This document shows positions 56,356 through 64,000 of a stretch of DNA of 64,000 nucleotides, in pieces. This DNA is from Maribacter flavus (GTDB lineage Bacteria > Bacteroidota > Bacteroidia > Flavobacteriales > Flavobacteriaceae): the NCBI RefSeq assembly GCF_008386635.1, contig NZ_VUOE01000003.1, positions 124,001 through 188,000 on the forward strand, given 5' to 3'. Within the stretch, counting starts at the first letter, position 1. Each line of letters starts with the position of its first letter. Under the pieces are notes generated by a model. That model ran no database searches, had not been told where the DNA came from, and saw only the letters and a list, made by a program, of their open reading frames with translations. Made by a program: the position numbers and the translations under genes.

Positions 56356-56460
56356 TGCTAACTGCTAACTGCTAACTGCTAACTGCTAACTGCTAACTGC
56401 TAACTGCTAACTGCTAACTGCTAACTGCTAACCGCCAACTGCTAACCGCCAACCGCTAAC
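56356..56460 (+). repeat. 7-bp tandem repeat (TGCTAAC)n
   Basis: Eleven perfect copies of TGCTAAC (56356-56432) followed by four more with point changes. It precedes the promoter and start of the acyloxyacyl hydrolase gene. Compare 28631-28763. Confidence 0.95.
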
Positions 56461-56500
56461 AACCAACAACGAACAACCAAAAACTATCCCCCAACTTCAC

Positions 56501-56508
56501 TACCTTTG
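56501..56508 (+). promoter_or_regulatory. Putative -7 box directly before the PagL-like gene
   Basis: TACCTTTG matches TAnnTTTG and ends 6 bases before the ATG at 56515, so transcription would start at or near the start codon. No clear TTG box was found upstream. Confidence 0.5.
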
Positions 56509-56514
56509 CCATTC

Positions 56515-57612
56515 ATGAATTGGAAATGTTTTTTGTTTTTATCCCTTTTGGGAACTTTGTGTTTTTCCCAAGATGCGGAGGTCAAAAAGCATACCTTAGA
56601 CCTAAGTCAGTTCTATGGCTCGGTCCTACTTCATAATACGGATATTTCCCATTTAATAACCGATCACCCCGGGGGATTGATTTTAGGATATAACCGAAAA
56701 ACCTATGGTTCCCAAGAATGGGAGGAATTGTATAACTATCCGGATTATGGGGCTTCCTTCATATATCAGGACATGAACAATCCAACCTTGGGAGAGAACT
56801 ACGGGCTATACGCGCATTACAATTTCTATTTCTTAAAAAGGAAAATCCAATTTAGGATCGGGCAGGGGATAGCTTATACGACCAATCCGTATGATCGAGA
56901 AGAAAATTTTAGGAACAATGCCTATGGCTCGGACTTTATGAGTTCTACCTACTTAATGCTCAATTATCATAAGGAGAACCTAATATCTGGGCTGGGGATG
57001 AAGGGGGGAATCTCCATAATTCATTATTCCAATGGTAATTTTAGGGCACCCAATACGTCTACCAATACCTTTGCGCTCAATTTGGGACTTACCTATGATT
57101 TGGACGGTGGTGAGGAATTGGCCTATATAAGGACTCCCAACCGTGAAAAAGTGACTGAACCGGTCCGTTATAATCTGATTTTGCGCGGGGGACTCAACGA
57201 AAGCGATGTAATAGGCTCTGGACAATACGGATTTCTTATTTTTTCTGGATATGCCGATAAAAGATTGGGGAGGAAAAGTGCCATTCACGTAGGGGCCGAT
57301 GTGTTTTTCTCGAGTTTTTTGAAGGAACTGATTCGGTTTCAGGCCACGTCATTTCCCGAAATGGATGTCCAATCCGATGATGATTACAAACGAATTGGCG
57401 TTTTCTTGGGTCATGAACTGTTCATCAATAAAGTGTCTGTTATCACGCAGCTGGGCTATTATGTGTATTATCCCTTTGATTTTGAGGGACGTGTGTATAA
57501 TAGAGTTGGTTTAAAACGCTATTTTGGAAAGCAATGGTTTGGTGCCATTACATTGAAATCACATGGTGCCGCTGCCGAAGCCGTCGAATTTGGAATGGGA
57601 ATACGATTATAG
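56515..57612 (+). CDS. Acyloxyacyl hydrolase / PagL-like lipid A deacylase
   Basis: A 365-residue outer-membrane protein. A signal peptide (hydrophobic to about residue 17, ending CFSQD) is followed by beta-barrel-like strands ending in FGMGIRL. The PagL His-Ser motif is HYSNGNFRAPN (His170, Ser172). PagL removes the 3-O acyl chain of lipid A. The protein is about twice the length of PagL proper, as in Bacteroidota members, so specificity is uncertain. ATG at 56515 is preferred over an in-frame TTG at 56506. Confidence 0.82.
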   Translation: MNWKCFLFLSLLGTLCFSQDAEVKKHTLDLSQFYGSVLLHNTDISHLITDHPGGLILGYNRKTYGSQEWEELYNYPDYGASFIYQDMNNPTLGENYGLYAHYNFYFLKRKIQFRIGQGIAYTTNPYDREENFRNNAYGSDFMSSTYLMLNYHKENLISGLGMKGGISIIHYSNGNFRAPNTSTNTFALNLGLTYDLDGGEELAYIRTPNREKVTEPVRYNLILRGGLNESDVIGSGQYGFLIFSGYADKRLGRKSAIHVGADVFFSSFLKELIRFQATSFPEMDVQSDDDYKRIGVFLGHELFINKVSVITQLGYYVYYPFDFEGRVYNRVGLKRYFGKQWFGAITLKSHGAAAEAVEFGMGIRL

Positions 57613-57615
57613 AAA

Positions 57616-58416
57616 ATGTTTAGGAACAAAAATCATCAAAAAAATAAATGTAAGCGATGGTTGCATCATTGCTTTGTGATTTTCATTATTTGTTTAGTGC
57701 CTACATCATGTAGTAACGAAAATGCACCCGATTGCTTACAAACTTCAGGTGAAATCATACGTGAGGAAGTTGAAGTGCCTGAATTCGATAAGATAACCGT
57801 TTTTGAAAAAATTGCCTTGGTTTTGAAACAAGGGGATACCCAGAAGGTGGAGGTAGCGACAGGGGAGAATTTGTGGGAAGAAATATCTGTTGCGGTGGAG
57901 GGTGACCGACTCATACTTAGAAATGAAAATGGGTGCAATTTTTTTAGGGAGTACGGGCTGACCACCGTATATGTAACTTCGCCCAATATCAGTGAAATCA
58001 GAAGTAGCACGGGATTGGCCATAACGAGCGATGGTGTGCTCTCCTATCCAACCCTCACGTTGCTTTCTGAAAGTTTTTTGGTTTCTGAGGCGGAAACCAC
58101 GGACGGCGAATTCGACCTAAATCTCAATACGGGAAACCTCAGCATTGTCGTAAACGGTATAGCCTATTTTACATTAAGGGGAAACACCCAAAATTTGAAT
58201 GTGAACATAGCTGCAGGGGATTCCAGGGTGGAAGCGCAAGCATTGGTCTCCCAAAACGTTTCCATAAATCATAGGGGAAGTAATGATATCTTGGTCAATC
58301 CGCAGGAATCCATTTCCGGGGTCATAAGGGGGTACGGGGATGTTATTTCCTATAACCGACCGAACACCGTGGACGTATCCGTAATCTTCAACGGAAGGTT
58401 GGTCTTTAGGGACTAG
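57616..58416 (+). CDS. Head-GIN (DUF2807) domain lipoprotein
   Basis: A 266-residue lipoprotein with lipobox PTSCS and the putative auto-transporter head-GIN repeat domain: VEVPEFDKITVFEKIALVLKQGDTQKVEVATGENL, then ISEIRSSTGLAITSDG and NVSINHRGSNDILVNP. The right-handed repeat fold is expected. No biochemical role is known. It is 3 bases after the acyloxyacyl hydrolase gene, so they are probably co-transcribed. Confidence 0.83.
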   Translation: MFRNKNHQKNKCKRWLHHCFVIFIICLVPTSCSNENAPDCLQTSGEIIREEVEVPEFDKITVFEKIALVLKQGDTQKVEVATGENLWEEISVAVEGDRLILRNENGCNFFREYGLTTVYVTSPNISEIRSSTGLAITSDGVLSYPTLTLLSESFLVSEAETTDGEFDLNLNTGNLSIVVNGIAYFTLRGNTQNLNVNIAAGDSRVEAQALVSQNVSINHRGSNDILVNPQESISGVIRGYGDVISYNRPNTVDVSVIFNGRLVFRD

Positions 58417-58530
58417 TTTTGGAACCCGTTTCCAACCGATGTACCCTATCTGCATATTAAAAACATGTTAAAGGATACACGACTTATTCTTGTTCAATAT
58501 TTCTTATTTATCTTTAAACAAAAAAATACT

Positions 58531-58995
58531 ATGAATTCATCAAAAATATTTCAGTTTGTAACTTTAGTGACGTTCATGTTCGCACTGCAAAATTCCGTTG
58601 CCCAAGAAATAACCGTTTTTCAAGGAATGTGGGGAGATCAGTTTTATCAGGACAAGGATAAAATGACCTGGAAGGAATTTGGTATGGCCATGGATTCAAA
58701 TCCCGCTTCGGAAGTATATTGGTCCAAGGCCAAAAAGCAATACGGCGTTACCTTCGCGGCAGCGACCGCCAACCTAGGTTTTGGGATTTGGTACTTGGTC
58801 AATGAGAACAATGACAATGATACCACAGCGCCAATAATTGGCTTTGCAGGTACGGCGGTCGTGGGATCCATCTTCTATTGCCTTGCCAATAAGAATAAGA
58901 AAGATGCCATATTGGAATTCAACGACAGTCTGGGAAAAACGACTTATAGGTTGGTGCCCTCGGATAGGGGCGTTGGGTTGGCGTTGAAGTTTTAG
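58531..58995 (+). CDS. Hypothetical secreted or membrane protein
   Basis: A 154-residue protein starting MNSSKIFQFVTLVTFMFALQ with a signal peptide ending SVAQ. It has two later hydrophobic stretches (VTFAAATANLGFGIWYLV and APIIGFAGTAVVGSIFYCLA). I do not recognise the family. The frame is open back to an ATG at 58465, but the added residues spoil the signal peptide, so 58531 is chosen. Confidence 0.65.
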   Translation: MNSSKIFQFVTLVTFMFALQNSVAQEITVFQGMWGDQFYQDKDKMTWKEFGMAMDSNPASEVYWSKAKKQYGVTFAAATANLGFGIWYLVNENNDNDTTAPIIGFAGTAVVGSIFYCLANKNKKDAILEFNDSLGKTTYRLVPSDRGVGLALKF

Positions 58996-59096
58996 GAATC
59001 ACTTTTTCAATGTTTTATCTAATTTTTTAAAAAAGTCTGGGGACTTCACTTGGAGATTTGAATATAATTATTACTTTAGCCCCGGTTTTAAAGATT

Positions 59097-59168
59097 ATGA
59101 CAAAGCAATATTTCTGGAATGGTTTTTATTTTTACTTCTTTTTTAAGAGAGGTACGGGACTGTTGTAG
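59097..59168 (+). CDS. Aromatic-rich leader peptide of the phe/tyr operon
   Basis: A 23-codon ORF. Residues 5-7 are Tyr-Phe-Trp and residues 10-16 are Phe-Tyr-Phe-Tyr-Phe-Phe-Phe, so ten of 23 are aromatic (6 Phe, 3 Tyr, 1 Trp). It precedes an attenuator hairpin and the genes of phenylalanine and tyrosine synthesis. When charged tRNA-Phe or tRNA-Tyr runs low, the ribosome should stall at codons 10-16 (59124-59144). Confidence 0.9.
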   Translation: MTKQYFWNGFYFYFFFKRGTGLL

Positions 59169-59223
59169 TATGTTGCAAACAAAATAATACGAAAGGTCCC
59201 GTGAAAAACGGGACTTTTTTTTT
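59154..59223 (+). terminator. Transcription attenuator of the aromatic operon
   Basis: Three segments give two exclusive folds. ACGGGAC (59154-59160, inside the leader ORF) and ACGGGAC (59208-59214) are identical and both pair with GTCCCGT (59196-59202). The late pairing, with loop GAAAA and nine T (59215-59223), is an intrinsic terminator. The early pairing is an antiterminator. A ribosome stalled on the aromatic codons leaves 59154-59160 free, forming the antiterminator. A ribosome that reaches the stop at 59168 covers it, so the terminator forms. Confidence 0.9.
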
Positions 59224-59234
59224 AGAAAAAAGTC

Positions 59235-60062
59235 GTGCCAATAAGAGTAGCCATACAAGGAATTAAAGGGTCTAACCACCATCAAGTAGCCAAGGATTAT
59301 TTTGATGAGCAAGTGGATTTGGTAGAATGTCTTTCGTTTGATGCCGTAGTGGATGAATTACTTAGAAAGAATGCGGACAAAGGTATCATGGCCATTGAAA
59401 ACTCCATCGCCGGGTCCATCATTCCAAACTATGCCTTGGTGCATAAGAACAACCTTCATATCATAGGGGAATATTATCTGAATATCCATCATAATCTCAT
59501 GGTGTTGAAAGGTCAGAAATTCAAGGATATTAGGGAGGTAAGTTCCCACCCCATGGCATTATTGCAGTGCAAGGAGTTCTTTAAGGATTATCCCAATATT
59601 AAACTGGTGGAGGATGTGGATACGGCAGAAACGGCAAAGCGCATACACGATAAAAAATTAAGGCATATTGCGGCCATCGCTCCCAAGGTCGCGGCAGAAT
59701 TATACGATTTGGACATCGTAGCGGACGATATACAGACCATCAAAAATAATTCTACCCGTTTTATCATTGTCAAAACAAAAAACAAGGAACTATCCAAGGA
59801 AGAGATAAACAAGGCGTCATTACGGTTTTTAACGGACCACAAACGCGGTAGTTTGGCCACAGTGCTGAACGTGATGAGCGACTGTAATTTAAACCTGACC
59901 AAAATTCAGTCCCTCCCCGTGATTGAAACACCTTGGAAATATTCTTTTTTTGTGGATGTGACATTTAACAAATACGAGGATTTTGATAAAGCAAAATCAC
60001 TCTTGAATATCATGTTGGAGGAGGTAAAGATATTGGGAGAATATAAAAACGCCATGTTATGA
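59235..60062 (+). CDS. pheA: Prephenate dehydratase
   Basis: A 275-residue protein that turns prephenate into phenylpyruvate. It has GIMAIENSIAGSI, SHPMALLQC and the catalytic Thr-Arg-Phe motif in NNSTRFIIV, with a C-terminal ACT domain (about 195-275, GSLATVLNVMSDCNLNLTKIQSLP) for phenylalanine feedback. It starts with GTG at 59235. No in-frame ATG lies upstream before the attenuator. Control is by the leader attenuator and probably also by allosteric phenylalanine. Its stop overlaps the next start by 4 bases. Confidence 0.96.
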   Translation: MPIRVAIQGIKGSNHHQVAKDYFDEQVDLVECLSFDAVVDELLRKNADKGIMAIENSIAGSIIPNYALVHKNNLHIIGEYYLNIHHNLMVLKGQKFKDIREVSSHPMALLQCKEFFKDYPNIKLVEDVDTAETAKRIHDKKLRHIAAIAPKVAAELYDLDIVADDIQTIKNNSTRFIIVKTKNKELSKEEINKASLRFLTDHKRGSLATVLNVMSDCNLNLTKIQSLPVIETPWKYSFFVDVTFNKYEDFDKAKSLLNIMLEEVKILGEYKNAML

Positions 60063-61207
60063 TACGAACTGCCAAACGATTGGAATCGGTTCAGGAATAT
60101 TATTTCTCCAAGAAATTGAGGGAGGTAAGAGGGCTTATGGCCAAAGGTAGGCCCATTATAAACATGGGTATTGGAAGTCCGGATCTGGCCCCTTCCGAAG
60201 CAGTTATACAAACCGTTCAAAAGGCCATTCTGGACGATGGTGCACATCAATATCAAAGCTACCAGGGCTTGCCCGAATTTAGAAATGCCATTGCCGAGTT
60301 CTACAAAAGGAAATTCGGGGTAACGGTCGATGCTGGAAACGAAATACTACCTTTAATGGGTTCCAAGGAAGGAATCATGCATATTAGCATGGCCTTTTTG
60401 AACAAGGGCGATGAAGTGTTGGTGCCCAATCCGGGGTATCCTACCTATACATCCGTTACGAACTTGGTGGAGGCGGTGCCGGTTTATTACGATCTCACGG
60501 AAGGTAATGGTTGGTTCCCGGATTTGGACATTTTGGAGGCCCAAGACCTTTCAAAAGTGAAACTGATGTGGGTAAGCTATCCGCACATGCCCACCGGGGC
60601 AACCGCGACTTGGGAACAATTTTCAAAATTGATTGCCTTTGCTAAAAGAAACGATATTCTTTTAGTGAACGATAACCCCTACAGTTTTGTACTGAACGAT
60701 AATCCGCAAAGTATGCTCTCGATCGATGGAGCCAAAGAGGTCTGCTTGGAACTGAATTCGTTGAGCAAGACATTCAATATGGCCGGATGGCGCGTTGGTT
60801 TCGTTTTGGGAAATGCAGAATTTTTGGAGGCCGTGCTAAAGGTGAAGAGCAACATGGATTCCGGAATGTTTTATGGTATTCAAAAAGGAGCCATAACCGC
60901 TTTGGAAAGCACGGATGCGTGGTATAGTGACCTCAACGAGCTTTACAGGGAGCGCAGGCAACTTATTTTCCAATTGGCGAAAAAATTGGGCTGTATTTAT
61001 GATGAAGATGCCGTGGGTATGTTCGTTTGGGCCAAATTGCCCATGAGTATTACCTCGGCAGAAGCATTTATAGACAATATTTTATATGATAGGGATATCT
61101 TCATCACACCGGGAACCATTTTTGGAAGTAACGGGGAGGGGTATATCCGATTTTCCCTTTGCGTATCAAAAGAGAAGATTCAGGAGGCTATTTCAAGATT
61201 TGAATAG
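60059..61207 (+). CDS. Class I aminotransferase of the aromatic operon
   Basis: A 382-residue fold-type I PLP aminotransferase. The Schiff-base lysine is Lys237 in NSLSKTFNMAGWR. The conserved NPTG motif reads MPTG in SYPHMPTGA (Met177 in place of the Asn that touches PLP). The operon between pheA and tyrA implies it transaminates phenylpyruvate and hydroxyphenylpyruvate, or prephenate. Which one is inference. It overlaps pheA by 4 bases. Confidence 0.88.
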   Translation: MIRTAKRLESVQEYYFSKKLREVRGLMAKGRPIINMGIGSPDLAPSEAVIQTVQKAILDDGAHQYQSYQGLPEFRNAIAEFYKRKFGVTVDAGNEILPLMGSKEGIMHISMAFLNKGDEVLVPNPGYPTYTSVTNLVEAVPVYYDLTEGNGWFPDLDILEAQDLSKVKLMWVSYPHMPTGATATWEQFSKLIAFAKRNDILLVNDNPYSFVLNDNPQSMLSIDGAKEVCLELNSLSKTFNMAGWRVGFVLGNAEFLEAVLKVKSNMDSGMFYGIQKGAITALESTDAWYSDLNELYRERRQLIFQLAKKLGCIYDEDAVGMFVWAKLPMSITSAEAFIDNILYDRDIFITPGTIFGSNGEGYIRFSLCVSKEKIQEAISRFE

Positions 61208-61250
61208 ATAGTAGATGCACAGGTTAGAAAACATGATAATAACATCAAAA

Positions 61251-61281
61251 TTCCCCTCCTTGGGAGGGGCAAAGGGAGACC
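61251..61281. repeat. G/C-rich intergenic repeat, second type, between aminotransferase and tyrA
   Basis: TTCCCCTCCTTGGGAGGGGC followed by AAAGGGAGACC, a relative of 55291-55323. It lies inside the operon, directly before the tyrA start. Confidence 0.55.
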
Positions 61282-61282
61282 T

Positions 61283-62143
61283 ATGAACGTTTTTGTAATT
61301 GGAATAGGTCTAATAGGAGGTTCCTTTGTAAAGGATATTAAGGCAATAATGCCCGATGCTATCGTATTTGGTATAGATGCGAATCCGGACCATTTGGAGG
61401 AGGCCCTGTCTCTGGGACTAATAGAGCATAAGGCCAACTATGGGGATTTGCCCGAAGCGGATTTCGTTCTGGTAAGCATTCCTGTGAACGAAATGGTGAA
61501 GGAATTGCCAAGAATCTTGGATGTTGTTGATGATGATTGTGTGGTATGCGATGCCGGTTCCACCAAGGAACTCATTTGCAAGGCCTTAGCCAACCATCCC
61601 AAAAGACGAAATTTTTTGGCCTGTCATCCCATAGCGGGTACGGAGTTTTCAGGGCCATCCGCAGCCGTACTGGGCTTGTACGAGGGCAAAACCAATATTA
61701 TCTGTGAAGTGGAAAAGACCGCCTTTAAATTGCAGGAAAGGGCCTTGGAGATTTTTCAGCTGTTGGGAATGAGGATTCGGTATATGAACCCAAAGGCCCA
61801 CGACAAGCATATCGCCTATGTCTCCCATTTGTCACACATAAGCTCTTTTATGTTAGGAAAGACGGTAATTGAAAAAGAGAAAAATGAACGCGATATTTTT
61901 GACATGGCAGGCAGTGGATTTGAAAGCACCGTGCGTTTGGCAAAAAGTTCACCTGCCATGTGGACGCCCATTTTTGAGCAGAACAAGGAAAACGTCATAG
62001 AGACCTTAAACGAATACATTCAAAACCTGATGGAATTTAGGGAATTGTTGAAAGAGGATGATTTTGAGGGTATTTACAATGAAATGAACAATACGAACAA
62101 AATAAAATCAATTTTAAAAGGAATACCGATAAATAAGAAGTAA
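61283..62143 (+). CDS. tyrA: Prephenate dehydrogenase
   Basis: A 286-residue NAD-dependent enzyme making 4-hydroxyphenylpyruvate from prephenate. Rossmann motif GIGLIGGSFVKDI and the family CHPIAGTEFSGP stretch are present, with His in HDKHIAYVSHLSH. Its stop TAA overlaps the ATG of the next gene (TAATG). Confidence 0.94.
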   Translation: MNVFVIGIGLIGGSFVKDIKAIMPDAIVFGIDANPDHLEEALSLGLIEHKANYGDLPEADFVLVSIPVNEMVKELPRILDVVDDDCVVCDAGSTKELICKALANHPKRRNFLACHPIAGTEFSGPSAAVLGLYEGKTNIICEVEKTAFKLQERALEIFQLLGMRIRYMNPKAHDKHIAYVSHLSHISSFMLGKTVIEKEKNERDIFDMAGSGFESTVRLAKSSPAMWTPIFEQNKENVIETLNEYIQNLMEFRELLKEDDFEGIYNEMNNTNKIKSILKGIPINKK

Positions 62144-63225
62144 TGGAGAACAAGAAAGAAATGAGATCCTGGTTGGATGATATGAACTTGAGCCATCCGC
62201 TGGTAATTGCAGGACCGTGTAGTGCTGAAACAGAAGAGCAGGTTTTAAAAATCGCCCATGAATTAAAGGATACCGATGTAAATTATTACCGTGCAGGTAT
62301 TTGGAAACCAAGAACACGTCCTGGGAACTTTGAGGGAGTAGGTGCCCTGGGCCTAAAATGGTTACAGAAAGTACGTGAGGAAACCGGGTTAAAAACGGCC
62401 ACCGAAGTTGCCAATAGGGCGCATGTGGAATTGGCGCTGGAGTATGATGTGGATTTGTTGTGGATCGGGGCCCGTTCCACTGTAAGTCCATTTATCATGC
62501 AAGAATTGGCCGATGCCTTGGAGGGAACCGACAAAATCGTTTTGGTAAAAAATCCTGTAAATCCGGATTTGGCCCTCTGGTTGGGAGGTATAGAAAGATT
62601 GTATACCGCTGGAGTCAAAAAATTGGGCGCCATTCACCGTGGCTTTTCCACCTACGAGAAAAGCAAATATAGGAATATCCCGGAGTGGCAAATGGCGGTC
62701 GAGTTTCAGGACAAGTTTCCAGATTTACCATTGATCAACGATCCATCGCATATTACAGGAAAAAGGGATATGATCTTTGATGTATCCCAAACCGCCCTAG
62801 ATCTTAATTTTGATGGTTTGATGATCGAAACGCACCACGATCCCGATAACGCTTGGAGCGATGCCGCCCAGCAGGTAACACCAAAAAGGCTAATCCAGAT
62901 TATGAAAGATCTGAAGATTAGAAAGGAGACCGATGTTGAGGCGGAGTATAATTCTAAATTAAGCAATCTACGCGCCCAAATTGACGTAATAGATAATCAA
63001 TTGATAGATATCCTAGGAAAGCGTATGAAGATTTCCGATAGTATCGGGGCATTGAAAAAGGAGCGTAACGTTGCCGTGCTACAATCCAACCGTTGGAACC
63101 AAATCTTGGGTGCCATGATTTTGGAAGGGGAAAGTAAAGGATTGAGCGAAGAATTTATCTTGAGAATGTTCAAGGCCATTCACCAAGAGTCCATCAACCA
63201 TCAGGAGAAGATTGTAAATGGATAA
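62143..63225 (+). CDS. aroF: DAHP synthase fused to chorismate mutase
   Basis: A 360-residue bifunctional protein. Residues about 15-260 are a type I-beta DAHP synthase (VIAGPCSAETEEQ, YRAGIWKPRTRPGNFEG, HRGFSTYEKSKYRN, INDPSHITGKRD). Residues about 265-355 are a type II chorismate mutase helical domain (LRAQIDVIDNQLIDILGKRMKISDSI). It makes the first compound of the shikimate path and converts chorismate to prephenate. Translational coupling with tyrA is likely from the TAATG overlap. Confidence 0.96.
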   Translation: MENKKEMRSWLDDMNLSHPLVIAGPCSAETEEQVLKIAHELKDTDVNYYRAGIWKPRTRPGNFEGVGALGLKWLQKVREETGLKTATEVANRAHVELALEYDVDLLWIGARSTVSPFIMQELADALEGTDKIVLVKNPVNPDLALWLGGIERLYTAGVKKLGAIHRGFSTYEKSKYRNIPEWQMAVEFQDKFPDLPLINDPSHITGKRDMIFDVSQTALDLNFDGLMIETHHDPDNAWSDAAQQVTPKRLIQIMKDLKIRKETDVEAEYNSKLSNLRAQIDVIDNQLIDILGKRMKISDSIGALKKERNVAVLQSNRWNQILGAMILEGESKGLSEEFILRMFKAIHQESINHQEKIVNG

Positions 63226-63230
63226 AATAA

Positions 63231-63258
63231 AATCCCGGTCATTGACCGGGATTTTTTT
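63231..63258 (+). terminator. Intrinsic terminator of the aromatic operon
   Basis: AATCCCGGTCA / TGACCGGGATT with T tract, 5 bases after the aroF stop. It reads in both directions and could also end the convergent gene at 63257-63697. Confidence 0.9.
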
Positions 63259-63697
63259 ATTTCTTGAATACGAAGCGAGTTACAAAAATTCCCTGCCCGT
63301 CCTTTTCTCCAGCGTCCGCTTCAACCCCACTGGTCACAAAAACAAGCTCCCATCCCTCGGCGGCCATGGCCGTAAGTTTAGAAGATATCAGGGCATCGTT
63401 GGCAGCAATATTTTGAAACCGGATACCAGCAATATTATAGAAATTAAGCAGTTTGGTTTCCTCAAAATCCTTTACCCGTATATCGGAGCGGTCCGCTTTA
63501 TTCCTAGAATTGTCGTCTTCTGTTTGTATGGATGAAAATTCTTTGTAATCCCTATCTGCATTTCCATCAATAATCCTAGATCTTCCCAATCCACTGGGTA
63601 CTATGGATTCTACGGTGGTAATTATTTTATATTCCTGGGATTGTGCGGCGTTTGCCACTAAAAAAGTAACAAAAGGGATAAATAGTAATTTTCTCAT
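63257..63697 (-). CDS. Hypothetical secreted protein
   Basis: A 146-residue protein with a signal peptide (LLFIPFVTFLVANAAQSQ). The mature part starts YKIITTVESIVPSGLG and ends AAEGWELVFVTSG, then GIFVTRFVFKK. This EGWELV close is like DUF4177-type proteins, but I am not sure of the family. It stands alone between the aromatic operon and rsgA. Confidence 0.65.
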   Translation of the reverse strand: MRKLLFIPFVTFLVANAAQSQEYKIITTVESIVPSGLGRSRIIDGNADRDYKEFSSIQTEDDNSRNKADRSDIRVKDFEETKLLNFYNIAGIRFQNIAANDALISSKLTAMAAEGWELVFVTSGVEADAGEKDGQGIFVTRFVFKK

Positions 63698-63850
63698 GAT
63701 TTTGGTTTTTAAATGGATGAATAATTAGTTTTCTTATACGTCAAATTTACTGTAAACTACTATTAGGCGGCACAATAAATTACAAGTATGGGTTAAAAGA
63801 TGTAAGCGAATGGATTCTAAAAGTATTGTCGTTTCTTTGTAGCTGGAAAC

Positions 63851-64000
63851 ATGAACAAAATGGAAGGAAAAGTCTATAAATCAACAGGAAGTTGGTATAC
63901 CGTAAAAGGTGCGGACGGTTCTTTCTATGAATGCCGAATAAAGGGCAAATTCAGGATTAAAGGTATAAAAAGTACCAATCCCATAGCAGTTGGTGACCAT
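63851..64000 (+). CDS. rsgA: Ribosome small subunit-dependent GTPase A, N-terminal part
   Basis: Fifty codons before the window ends, starting [18 protein letters not shown] with the OB-fold stretch [20 protein letters not shown] and GD. These are typical of RsgA (YjeQ), a GTPase that helps mature the 30S subunit. The GTPase domain lies beyond the window. The second ATG at 63860 is an alternative start. Confidence 0.9.
   Translation, partial: MNKMEGKVYKSTGSWYTVKGADGSFYECRIKGKFRIKGIKSTNPIAVGDH

Overview
This window comes from a Bacteroidota genome, almost certainly a marine-type member of the Flavobacteriaceae. The evidence is the PafA-type phosphatase, TonB-type and DUF5686 outer-membrane biology, an acyloxyacyl hydrolase, a MetH split into two proteins, AT-rich intergenic DNA with promoter boxes of the form TAnnTTTG, no Shine-Dalgarno signals, and short G/C-rich inverted repeats between genes. 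No phage, insertion sequence, CRISPR array, rRNA or tRNA was seen. Nearly every gene is a recognisable housekeeping or biosynthetic gene; the novelty is mainly in regulation, fusions and repeats.

Layout. 1-11.4 kb: end of an mlaE-like permease, pafA, murI, folA, a class V aminotransferase, a small glycogen-binding-like protein, thyA, a nucleoside transporter, a bifunctional-nuclease-domain protein, etfAB and a divergent pdhB. A perfect 28-bp palindrome lies between etfB and pdhB. 11.5-19.7 kb: a large outer-membrane protein, soluble (ppa) and membrane (hppA) pyrophosphatases side by side, a TonB-like protein, an App1-type phosphatase and a deoxynucleoside kinase. 19.9-29.9 kb: methionine/SAM block 1, with metK behind a SAM-II-type riboswitch, a CocE-type hydrolase, then a SAM-I riboswitch followed by metY, a giant MetX-aspartokinase-homoserine dehydrogenase fusion, and a MetZ-like enzyme preceded by a striking 7-bp tandem repeat. 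30-34.9 kb: small lipoproteins, NTF2-like proteins, a SMUG2-type glycosylase, an acetyl-CoA hydrolase/transferase and a GNAT gene broken by an amber codon. 34.9-42.9 kb: two minus-strand clusters of isoquinoline-1-oxidoreductase-type molybdenum enzymes (three IorB, two IorA). 43-51 kb: an Rrf2 regulator and a sulfate assimilation operon (DUF2061, cysH, cysD, cysN, sulfite reductase, siroheme methyltransferase, ferredoxin reductase) with two matching operator-like sites at its front. 51.2-56.3 kb: methionine block 2, with a second SAM-I riboswitch, split metH and metF. 56.5-59 kb: outer-membrane and secreted proteins. 59.1-63.2 kb: an aromatic amino acid operon (pheA, aminotransferase, tyrA, aroF-chorismate mutase) preceded by a leader peptide and a textbook attenuator. 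The window ends in rsgA.

How it works together. Sulfate is reduced to sulfide by the cys operon. Sulfide is joined to acetylhomoserine by MetY/MetZ, using aspartate-derived homoserine from the trifunctional fusion. Homocysteine is methylated by split MetH with methyl groups from MetF, and MetK makes SAM, which appears to feed back on metK (SAM-II) and on metY and metH (SAM-I). The aromatic operon appears controlled by translation of an aromatic-rich leader. All assignments rest on reading the sequence and on family knowledge; no database search was possible.
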